The position numbers and the translations under genes are program-made. A DNA stretch of 64,000 nt, taken from contig JAYSFC010000003.1 in assembly GCA_041913505.1 (NCBI GenBank), forward strand, positions 1-64,000. Direction: 5' to 3'. The stretch is from JAYSFC01 sp041913505. Its GTDB lineage: Bacteria; Pseudomonadota; Gammaproteobacteria; Burkholderiales; Burkholderiaceae_C. Of the stretch, positions 51,186 to 58,440 are shown in pieces (within the stretch, counting starts at the first letter, position 1; every line of letters starts with the position of its first letter). Below the pieces are notes generated by a model. It searched no databases. It saw nothing but the letters and a program-made list of their open reading frames with translations, and was not told the DNA's origin.

Positions 51186-54158
51186 TTAGGCGCGTTCCAC
51201 GTTGCAGATCGTGGTCTTGGTTTCCTGCATCATGGTCACACTGTCGTAGCCATAGGTGGTCGCGGTGTTCACCGCTTCGCCGCGCACCAGCGGGGCCGCG
51301 CCCTGCGGGTAGTAGGCCAGCAGGTCCTGCCCCTGCCAACGGCCCGAGAAGTGGAACGGCATCCAGCAGGTATCGGGGCCCACGCGCTCGGTCACCAGGG
51401 CCTGCACGTTGAGGCGCGCGCCCGTGGGGCTCAACAGCCATACGCGGTCGCCGTTACGGATACCACGCTCGGCGGCCGCCTTGGGGTTGATCTCGACGAA
51501 GGCCTCCTGCTGCAGTTCGGCCAACCAGGGGTTGGAGCGCGTTTCCTCGCCGCCGCCCTCGTACTCGACGAGACGGCCCGACGACAGGATCAGCGGGAAC
51601 TTCTCGGACACCTTGTCGGCCACGTTCTTGTCCTGCAGCGACTTGTAGAGCGTGGGCAGGCGCCAGAAGGCCTGCTTGTCGGCGTGCGTGGGGTACTTGG
51701 CCACGAGGTCCGGGCGCGTGCCGTACAGCGGCTCGCGGTGCTGCGGAATGGGGTCGGGGAAGTTCCAGACCACGGCGCGCGCCTTGGCGTTGCCGAAGGG
51801 GTGGCAGCCGTGCACCTGCATGACCACGCGGATGATGCCGCCCGAGGGGTCGGTCTTCCAGTTCTTGCCCTCGGCCGCCTTCTTCTCGGCGTCGGTGAGG
51901 TCATCCCACCAGCCGAGCTTCTTGAGCAGCACGTGGTCGAACTCGGGGTAGCCCGTGGTGATGTCGGCGCCCTGGGAGTGCGAGCCATCTTCGGCCAGCA
52001 GGTTCACGCCATCCTTTTCCACGCCGAAGTTGGCGCGGAAGTTACCGCCGCCGTCCATGACGTGCTTGGAGGTGTCGTACAGGTTGGGCGAGCCCGGGTG
52101 CTTGAGCTCGGGCGTGCCGTAGCAGGGCCAGGGCAGGCCGAAATAGTCGCCCGACATGTCGTAGCCGGTTTCCTTGTCGACCACCTTGCCCTTGCACTTG
52201 AGCGTCTTGACGTCGAAGGCCGCCATGTTGCGCATGTGGGCCTTGAGGCGCTCGGGGCTGTGGCCCGTGTAGCCGATGGTCCAGACGCTGCGGTTGATCT
52301 CGCGCAGGATATCCTCGATGACGGGCTCGTCCATGCCCTTCACCTTCTGCAGCTTGTAGTTCTTGACCAGTTCCTTGTCGAAGCCGAGCTTCTGCGCGAA
52401 CTGGTACATGATCATGTGGTCGGAGCGGCTCTCCCACAGCGGCTCGATCACCTTCTCGCGCCACTGGATGGAGCGGTTGGACGCCGTGCACGAGCCGCTC
52501 GTCTCGAACTGCGTGGCCGCGGGCAGCAGGTAAACCGCACGGTTGGGGTTCAGATCCTCGCTCTTGCCGGGCATGGCGGCCATGGCAGCGGTGGCCGACG
52601 GGTACGGGTCGATCACCACGAGCAGATCGAGCTTGTCCATGGCGCGCTTCATCTCCAGCCCGCGCGTCTGCGAGTTGGGTGCATGGCCCCAGAAGAACAC
52701 GCCGCGCAGGTTGGAGTCCTGATCGATGAGCTCGTTCTTCTCCAGCACGCCATCGATCCAGCGCGAGACCGTGATGCCGTTCTTGCTCATCATCGCGGGC
52801 GAGGCGTAGCGGCCCTTGATCCAGTCGAAATCCACGCCCCAGGCGGCCGCGAAGTGCTTCCAGGCCCCCTCGGCCAGGCCGTAGTAGCCGGGCAGCGAAT
52901 CGGGGTTGGGGCCCACGTCGGTGGCGCCCTGTACGTTATCGTGGCCCCGGAAGATGTTGGTGCCGCCGCCGCTCTTGCCCACGTTGCCCAGCGCAAGCTG
53001 CAGGATGCACGAGGCGCGCACCATGGCATTGCCGATGGAGTGCTGCGTCTGCCCCATGCACCAGACGATGGTGCCCGGGCTGTTCTCGTGCAGCATCGTG
53101 GCGACCTTGAGCACCTGCGCTTCGGGCACGCCGCAGGCCTCCTCGACCTTGTCGGGCGTCCACTTGGCAAGTACGTCCTCGCGCACCTTGTCCATGCCGT
53201 AGACGCGGTCGTGGATGTACTGCTTGTCTTCCCAGCCGTTCTTGAAGATGTGGTACAGCACGCCGAACAGGAACGGAATGTCGGTGCCCGAACGGATGCG
53301 CACGTACTCATCGGCCTTGGCAGCCGTGCGTGTGAAGCGCGGGTCCACCACGATCATCTTGCAGCCCGTCTCCTTGGCATGCAGCATGTGCAGCATGCTC
53401 ACGGGGTGGGCCTCGGCCGCGTTGGAGCCGATGTACAAGGCGACCTTGCTGTTCTGCATGTCGTTGTACGAATTGGTCATCGCGCCGTAGCCCCAGGTGT
53501 TGGCCACGCCCGCGACGGTGGTCGAGTGGCAGATGCGCGCCTGGTGGTCGCAGTTGTTCGAGCCCCAGAAGCTCACGAACTTGCGCAGCAGGTAAGACTG
53601 CTCGTTGTTGTGCTTGGACGAACCCACGAAGTACACGCTGTCGGGGCCGCTGGCCTTGCGCAGCTCCTGCATCTTCGCCGTGATTTCGTCGAGGGCCTGA
53701 TCCCAGCTGATGCGCTGGTACTTTCCGTCAACGAGCTTCATCGGGTAGCGCAGGCGGTATTCGCCATGGCCGTGCTCGCGGACCGAGGCGCCCTTGGCGC
53801 AGTGCGAGCCGAGGTTAATGGGCGAATCGAACACGGGCTCCTGGCGTACCCAGACACCGTTCTCGACCACGGCATCGACGGCACAGCCCACGGAGCAGTG
53901 CGTACACACCGTGCGCCGCACCTCGATCTTGCCGCCGGCACCCGCCTTGGCGCCTTCGGCGGCGTTGGATTTCTTGACGAGCGTGAGCTGCGAGGCCGCC
54001 AGCCCCACGCCCACGCCCAGGCCCGATCGGCGCAGGAAGGCGCGGCGGTCCATGGTGGGCAGGGCCTGCGACAGGCCACGGCGCAGGCTGTGGACAAACG
54101 AGGACGGAGACTGGATCACCCCCTGGGAGGCGGGGGCTTCTTTCTTGGTGAGCAGCAT
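51186..54158 (-). CDS. Tat-exported formate dehydrogenase alpha (molybdopterin) subunit, Cys type
   Basis: The 990-residue protein has a Tat leader with MDRRAFLRRSGLGVGVG at about residues 36-52, after an unusual 35-residue preamble. The 4Fe-4S motif CTHCSVGCAVDAVV follows, and the active-site HQARICHSTTVAGV carries Cys in place of selenocysteine. Molybdopterin oxidoreductase and dinucleotide-binding domains complete it. It oxidises formate to CO2 in the periplasm with a bis-MGD molybdenum or tungsten centre. The start at 54158 fits related proteins. A start at 54053 would remove the preamble. It is preceded by a small Tat protein gene (13 bases). Confidence 0.95.
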   Translation of the reverse strand: MLLTKKEAPASQGVIQSPSSFVHSLRRGLSQALPTMDRRAFLRRSGLGVGVGLAASQLTLVKKSNAAEGAKAGAGGKIEVRRTVCTHCSVGCAVDAVVENGVWVRQEPVFDSPINLGSHCAKGASVREHGHGEYRLRYPMKLVDGKYQRISWDQALDEITAKMQELRKASGPDSVYFVGSSKHNNEQSYLLRKFVSFWGSNNCDHQARICHSTTVAGVANTWGYGAMTNSYNDMQNSKVALYIGSNAAEAHPVSMLHMLHAKETGCKMIVVDPRFTRTAAKADEYVRIRSGTDIPFLFGVLYHIFKNGWEDKQYIHDRVYGMDKVREDVLAKWTPDKVEEACGVPEAQVLKVATMLHENSPGTIVWCMGQTQHSIGNAMVRASCILQLALGNVGKSGGGTNIFRGHDNVQGATDVGPNPDSLPGYYGLAEGAWKHFAAAWGVDFDWIKGRYASPAMMSKNGITVSRWIDGVLEKNELIDQDSNLRGVFFWGHAPNSQTRGLEMKRAMDKLDLLVVIDPYPSATAAMAAMPGKSEDLNPNRAVYLLPAATQFETSGSCTASNRSIQWREKVIEPLWESRSDHMIMYQFAQKLGFDKELVKNYKLQKVKGMDEPVIEDILREINRSVWTIGYTGHSPERLKAHMRNMAAFDVKTLKCKGKVVDKETGYDMSGDYFGLPWPCYGTPELKHPGSPNLYDTSKHVMDGGGNFRANFGVEKDGVNLLAEDGSHSQGADITTGYPEFDHVLLKKLGWWDDLTDAEKKAAEGKNWKTDPSGGIIRVVMQVHGCHPFGNAKARAVVWNFPDPIPQHREPLYGTRPDLVAKYPTHADKQAFWRLPTLYKSLQDKNVADKVSEKFPLILSSGRLVEYEGGGEETRSNPWLAELQQEAFVEINPKAAAERGIRNGDRVWLLSPTGARLNVQALVTERVGPDTCWMPFHFSGRWQGQDLLAYYPQGAAPLVRGEAVNTATTYGYDSVTMMQETKTTICNVERA

Positions 54159-54171
54159 GGCGTGCCCCGGG

Positions 54172-54384
54172 TCAGAGTTGGGTGGTTTTGTAGTACCGCC
54201 GGACATGGGCCGACAGGTGGTAGCCACCGCCGCGCTCGGGGGCGGGGCGTGCGCTCTCCTGCGCCACGGCGGGCTCGCCGTCCATGCGGGGCAGGACGGT
54301 CACCGCCGCCGCTGCGGCACCGAGGGTCGCGGCACCCGCGAAGAAACCCCGGCGGGACGATGGATTGGGCTGGCGGTCCTGCAT
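54172..54384 (-). CDS. Small Tat-signal protein of the formate dehydrogenase region
   Basis: The 70-residue protein has a twin-arginine motif SSRRGFFAGAATLGAAAA (residues 9-26), a short mature part and a tail GYHLSAHVRRYYKTTQL. It matches the small family described as formate dehydrogenase region Tat target. The gene lies immediately before the alpha subunit gene, as usual for this family. It probably aids export or assembly of the complex, but no activity is known. A candidate promoter lies just upstream. Confidence 0.85.
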   Translation of the reverse strand: MQDRQPNPSSRRGFFAGAATLGAAAAAVTVLPRMDGEPAVAQESARPAPERGGGYHLSAHVRRYYKTTQL

Positions 54385-54421
54385 GCGCTGTCTCCAGGAA
54401 GCTGGCGGTTATGAAATGGCT

Positions 54422-54449
54422 TGCATACAGTCTATTTCACCCTGCGCAA
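54422..54449 (-). promoter_or_regulatory. Candidate promoter before the exported formate dehydrogenase genes
   Basis: Read on the minus strand, TTGCGC (54449-54444) and TATGCA (54427-54422) are 16 bases apart in an otherwise AT-richer stretch. It lies within the 172-base gap that separates the chaperone gene from the Tat genes. It is the only large break in the 13-gene run. Confidence 0.35.
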
Positions 54450-54556
54450 GGACGCAATCCCACCCCGACCGAAGCACTCGCCTTTTCATAGCATCTGATG
54501 CACTGCACAAAAGCGTTGCGGCATGCAGCATGCCTGCCCCGCCCTGCGAGCCTGCA

Positions 54557-55192
54557 TCAATCCAGCATGTCGAAGCCTTGCGCCTCCACGGCCGCGAAGG
54601 CACGCGTGAACTGCGCCACGGCCGCATAAAAGCGCGCCGCCGGATGCGCCTGCAGCGCATCGCACATCGCTCCCCACCAGGGCTGCAGGTGGTCCGAGAA
54701 AAAAGAACGCTGCCGCGTGAGATTGCACACGGCGGCATCGCCTCCCGCGATGAGGTAGCGCATGACCTCGCAGCCATAGGCCACGTGGTCCTCGGTCTCG
54801 GACATGGCCTCGCTGCGCGCAAGGCCCAGCGCCGCCAGGTCGTCGCGCAGGCGCACGAGCGGCTTTTCGTTCAGGAAGCCGCTCAGGTAGTGCGAGCCGT
54901 ACAGGAACACCTCGGGTTTGCCCACGCCGCCAAACAGGCGGTCGTACTCGGCGGCGACTTCGGCGTCGCTCTGCGCGCGCGCCGCGCCCACCAATTGCTG
55001 CCACGGCTCCTGCAGGAAGGCTCCTGCCACGGGCGCTTCGGTCACGGCCGCGCGCAGCAGGCCCAGCAGATCAGTGGCAGGCGGGGCGTAGTAGAGCTGG
55101 GCCAGCAGACCGTAGATCTCGGCGCGGGCGGTTTCCTCGTCCAGGGCCGACGTGGCGGGGGCTGCGGCAAGGGAAGCTTCGGAGAGGCTCAC
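54557..55192 (-). CDS. TorD-family chaperone for formate dehydrogenase
   Basis: The 211-residue all-helical protein starts at GTG overlapping the preceding stop (GTGA). It has ETARAEIYGLLAQLYYAPP, GSHYLSGFLNEKPLVRLRDDL and a SETEDHVAYGCEVMRYLIAGG segment. This resembles the TorD/DmsD chaperones that hold molybdoenzymes until the cofactor is inserted and the Tat leader is released. It fits the role of maturing one or both alpha subunits of this cluster, most likely the exported one. Its normal length is about 200 residues. Confidence 0.88.
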   Translation of the reverse strand: MSLSEASLAAAPATSALDEETARAEIYGLLAQLYYAPPATDLLGLLRAAVTEAPVAGAFLQEPWQQLVGAARAQSDAEVAAEYDRLFGGVGKPEVFLYGSHYLSGFLNEKPLVRLRDDLAALGLARSEAMSETEDHVAYGCEVMRYLIAGGDAAVCNLTRQRSFFSDHLQPWWGAMCDALQAHPAARFYAAVAQFTRAFAAVEAQGFDMLD

Positions 55193-57288
55193 AGGTCGGT
55201 CACTTTCGTCTCGTTCTGCGCGGAGTACAGGTCGATCACGCGGCAGTCGCCGCACATCTTGAGGCGCTCCAGCGCCTCGCCCTGGAACATGGGATGGCCC
55301 GCGAGCTTGCCGAGCATGGCCTCGATGGCCTTGAGCGTGCCAAAGGGCTTGCCACAGCGCACGCAGCTCCAGGGCGCGGTTTCGTTGAGCACGCGCGGCT
55401 GGCGACGCTCGGGCGTGAGCAGCAGTCGTGGCACGAGGTCGATGGCGTTTTCCGGGCAGGTCTTCACGCACAGACCGCACTGCACGCAGTTCTGTTCAAT
55501 GAAGCGCAGTTGGGGCGCCTGCGGGTTGTCTTGCAGCGCGCTCGCGGGGCAGGCGCCCACGCAGCTCATGCACAGCGTGCAGGCATCACGGTCCACCTGT
55601 ACGGTGCCCAGCGGCGCGCCGGGCGGCAGGGCGATCGCCTCGGGCCGGTCGGCGGCGGGCAGCGGCGACTGCGCCGCGAGGTGTTCGATCGCCAGCTCCA
55701 GCGTGCTGCGCTTCTCGGGCGCGATCGCGAACCGCGCACCCTGCGCGGGCACGCGCTGGCGCGTGGTGCCAAGCAGTTGCAGGTGGGCATCGAGGTCTGT
55801 GGCCGTGGCGGCGCGCACCACGCGCAGGTGCGAGCCGGTGTAGCCCAGGCCGTGCAGCAGGGTCTGGGCGGCCTCCATCTGGGCCTGCAGGGCGTCGAGA
55901 TACTGCGGCGCCTCTTCATCGGTGGCGAGCACCACGACCTGGCTCGCGCCATAGGCCACAGCGGCCAGCCACAGGTCAATCCCCACGCTGGCCGCGTGCC
56001 ACAGGGCCACGGGAATCACGTTGGCGGGCACGCCCTGCGCCACGCCCAGGCGCGCCGCGCGGCCCAGCTCCTGCACCAGGGCCTGGCCGCGCTCCTGGCT
56101 GTGCAGCAGCAACACGGCATCCCGTCCGCCCGCCGCCGCGTAGGTGGACAGCAGCGCGCGAAACTTGCGCCCCTGGTCGGTGGCGCGCGGGTAGGCGTAG
56201 GCCAGCGCGCCCGTGGGGCACACGGTGGTGCAGGCACCGCAGCCCACGCAAAGGTTCGGGTTCACCACGATGCGCTGGTGCGGCGCGTCGCTTGCGATGG
56301 CTTCGGCCGAGCAGATATCCACACAGGCCCGGCAGCCCACGGCCGTGTTGCGGCTGTGGGCACAGAGCTTCTGCTGGTACTCAAAGAAACGCGGCTTGTC
56401 GAACTCGCCCACGAGTTCGCGCAGGCGCAGCAGCGTGGCCAACTCCGCGCCATCCCAGCGGAAATAGCCCTGCGGCGGGGCATGCTGCAGGAAGGTGGGC
56501 GTGGCGTCGGGCGCACGCAGGTCCAGCACCAGGTCGAACCGCTCGCGCTGCACGGCGGCGGCGCGGCCGAAGTCGATGGCGCCGGCCACGCCGCAGGCCT
56601 TCACGCAGGCGCGGTGGCTCTTGCACGCGGCCAGATCCACCTGGTAGTCCAGGCCGATCGCGTTCTCGGGGCAGGCCTCCACGCAGGCGTTGCAGCGCGT
56701 GCACAGGTCCAGGTCGACGGGGTTGTCGGCACGCCACTCCACGTCGAAGGCGCCCAGCCAGCCCGTAAGCCCCGTGAGCCGCCCGCCCAGCACCGGGTAG
56801 CGGCGCTCCTGCGCGCCGCCGGCCGTGCCGGGCCCTTGCGCGAACACCGTCACATCGAGCACGTCGGCCACCAGCGCGGCCGCGCGCTCGGCCGCATCGA
56901 CCGGGCCGATAACGAGCAACCGGCCCGCGCTGCGGAAGGTGACCGTGGGCACGGGCTCGGGTTCGGGCAGATGGGCCGCGGCGAGCAGGGCCGCGATCTT
57001 GGGGCCGGCGTGGGCGGCGTCGCGGCTCCAGCCGCCGGTCTCGCGGATGTTGACGAAGCGCACCGGGGCCACGGCGCCCTCGGTCTGCGCCGCCACCTCG
57101 CCAAACAGGCGCTGCTCCTGCGTGCACGCCACCACCACGTCGCCGGGCTGGCGCAGGGCCTGCTGGAAGGCCCCCGCTTCGCGCCGGCACAGCGTGGAGT
57201 GGAGCGTCAGCTCTTCATGAATCGCCGCGCCCAACGCTTTCGCGTCGAGGGGCATGGTCTGGTTGCAATCGCAGATCAGCGTGGGCAT
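55189..57288 (-). CDS. Multi-cluster 4Fe-4S protein of the formate dehydrogenase cluster
   Basis: The 699-residue protein carries several ferredoxin-type motifs: CTRCNACVEACPENA, CKSHRACVKAC, CRACVDICSAEA, CVGCGACTTVCPTGA, CTLCMSCVGACPASA and CVQCGLCVKTCPENA. A final CVRCGKPF...CGDC pair looks like a zinc or extra Fe-S site. Non-cluster segments (about 1-130 and 370-545) have Rossmann-like features. No signal peptide is seen, so it is probably cytosolic. Its function is unproven. It may connect the NAD-linked enzyme with assembly or ferredoxin. The start at 57288 lies 74 bases inside the DUF3306 gene. Confidence 0.9.
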   Translation of the reverse strand: MPTLICDCNQTMPLDAKALGAAIHEELTLHSTLCRREAGAFQQALRQPGDVVVACTQEQRLFGEVAAQTEGAVAPVRFVNIRETGGWSRDAAHAGPKIAALLAAAHLPEPEPVPTVTFRSAGRLLVIGPVDAAERAAALVADVLDVTVFAQGPGTAGGAQERRYPVLGGRLTGLTGWLGAFDVEWRADNPVDLDLCTRCNACVEACPENAIGLDYQVDLAACKSHRACVKACGVAGAIDFGRAAAVQRERFDLVLDLRAPDATPTFLQHAPPQGYFRWDGAELATLLRLRELVGEFDKPRFFEYQQKLCAHSRNTAVGCRACVDICSAEAIASDAPHQRIVVNPNLCVGCGACTTVCPTGALAYAYPRATDQGRKFRALLSTYAAAGGRDAVLLLHSQERGQALVQELGRAARLGVAQGVPANVIPVALWHAASVGIDLWLAAVAYGASQVVVLATDEEAPQYLDALQAQMEAAQTLLHGLGYTGSHLRVVRAATATDLDAHLQLLGTTRQRVPAQGARFAIAPEKRSTLELAIEHLAAQSPLPAADRPEAIALPPGAPLGTVQVDRDACTLCMSCVGACPASALQDNPQAPQLRFIEQNCVQCGLCVKTCPENAIDLVPRLLLTPERRQPRVLNETAPWSCVRCGKPFGTLKAIEAMLGKLAGHPMFQGEALERLKMCGDCRVIDLYSAQNETKVTDL

Positions 57289-57886
57289 GGGGGTCGTGGC
57301 TGGCGGGCGGGGCTGGCGTGTCCAGGGAAAGCGCGCCGTCTGTCGCCTGCGGGCTAGGAACGGCGGTGCATAAGTGGGACTGTGCCACATCCACGGGGGG
57401 CCGTGCCGCTTCGCCGGCCGATGCCGCAGCGCCTTGCGGGGGCGTAGACGGCGGAGCAGGCGCGGCTTCATCCTGCACCAGCCCCAGCGCGCGGGCGCTG
57501 GCCATTTCCTGCAGCAGCCGCGCGGGCAAGGGCGTGGGCCGGGAGTAGTCCTCGATATAGATATCGAGCCCGTCCATCACGTTGAAATGCGGGTCCGCGA
57601 AGAGCTTTTTCATGGCCGCATTGCGCACCTCGGGCGCCACGCCGCGCGCAACGAACGGCGTGAAGTCGGACTGCGGCGTGAGCGCCTGCGCTTCCAGCAG
57701 CGTGGGCGGGGGAGGCTCGTGCGGCACGGGCCCGGCCACAGCCGGCGCCACCGTGGCGGGCGCGGGTGTGGGCGCGGCTGGTGGCACAGCGGCCGGTGCG
57801 ACCGGCCGTTCGGGCTCCTCCAGCGCCTTGCCCTGCTGCGCATCGAACTTGCGGCGCGACCAGCGCCCGAGGAATCCGTCAGCCAT
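57215..57886 (-). CDS. DUF3306 protein
   Basis: The 223-residue protein starts MADGFLGRWSRRK, followed by a long Ala/Pro-rich linker and then the DUF3306 core LTPQSDFTPFVARGVAPEVRN, KKLFADPHFNVMDGLDIYIEDYSRP. This family occurs in formate dehydrogenase clusters and is uncharacterised. Its start overlaps the DUF3305 gene end by eight bases. Its final codons overlap the next gene by 74 bases, an unusually long overlap. The C-terminal tail after about residue 150 is low-complexity and may not be conserved. Confidence 0.85.
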   Translation of the reverse strand: MADGFLGRWSRRKFDAQQGKALEEPERPVAPAAVPPAAPTPAPATVAPAVAGPVPHEPPPPTLLEAQALTPQSDFTPFVARGVAPEVRNAAMKKLFADPHFNVMDGLDIYIEDYSRPTPLPARLLQEMASARALGLVQDEAAPAPPSTPPQGAAASAGEAARPPVDVAQSHLCTAVPSPQATDGALSLDTPAPPASHDPHAHADLRLQPDHAPRRESVGRGDS

Positions 57887-58430
57887 GGCCGCCTGCGCCG
57901 CCGCGCTGCTTTTCGGTGGAGACCGAGGCCGGGTTGCCAAAGCGGTCCGTCAGCGGGCGAAAACTCTCGGGCCGGCGCCGGCGCTTGGGCTCGGGCGCAT
58001 AGTGCTCCTGAACAAAGGCCTGGACCCATTCCCGCACCGGCTCGGGCGCGGGCACCTGGTCCACGTTCTCCTGCGCATCGAGCCAGCGGCCCGCGTCGTG
58101 GTAGCTCAGGCTCACATCAACGGGGCGCGCGAGCACGTGGCCGTCGGCGCCGGGTTCCTCGTCCAGGCGCCAGTGCACAAACCAGCAGGGCGCGGGCGCG
58201 CTGAGGTTGAGGTGGTAGCCCTCCACATCGTCGCGGAACAGTTCCACGGCAAACGCGGGGAACAGCCAGCGCTCCTCGGCCCCGGTCTGCAGCAGCAGGC
58301 GTGGCGCGGTGCCGAACACCTCTTCGTGCGGCACCACGTCGGCCAGGGTCCAGCGCCAGGGTTGCCAGCGGTTGTCGATGCGCTCGCGGCGCATGACCAC
58401 GGCGACGGAGATGGAGGGGCGGGACGACAT
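57879..58430 (-). CDS. DUF3305 protein
   Basis: The 183-residue protein starts MSSRPSISVAVVMRRERIDNRWQPW and contains WTLADVVPHEE, WLFPAFAVELFRDDVEGYHLNLS, PAPCWFVHWRL and VSLSYHDAGRWLDAQE. These are hallmarks of DUF3305, a family found with DUF3306 in formate dehydrogenase loci. No signal peptide or metal motif is seen. The gene lies ten bases after fdsA. Function unknown; the tight position between the two enzymes suggests a maturation role. Confidence 0.88.
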   Translation of the reverse strand: MSSRPSISVAVVMRRERIDNRWQPWRWTLADVVPHEEVFGTAPRLLLQTGAEERWLFPAFAVELFRDDVEGYHLNLSAPAPCWFVHWRLDEEPGADGHVLARPVDVSLSYHDAGRWLDAQENVDQVPAPEPVREWVQAFVQEHYAPEPKRRRRPESFRPLTDRFGNPASVSTEKQRGGAGGHG

Positions 58431-58440
58431 GCCCGCCACT

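Noticed and set aside
51351..54491. Very long open frame on the plus strand opposite the exported formate dehydrogenase alpha gene
   Set aside because: It mirrors the codon structure of a real GC-rich gene, is rich in His, Arg, Gly, Val and Ala, and has no motifs. The minus-strand gene has clear domains.
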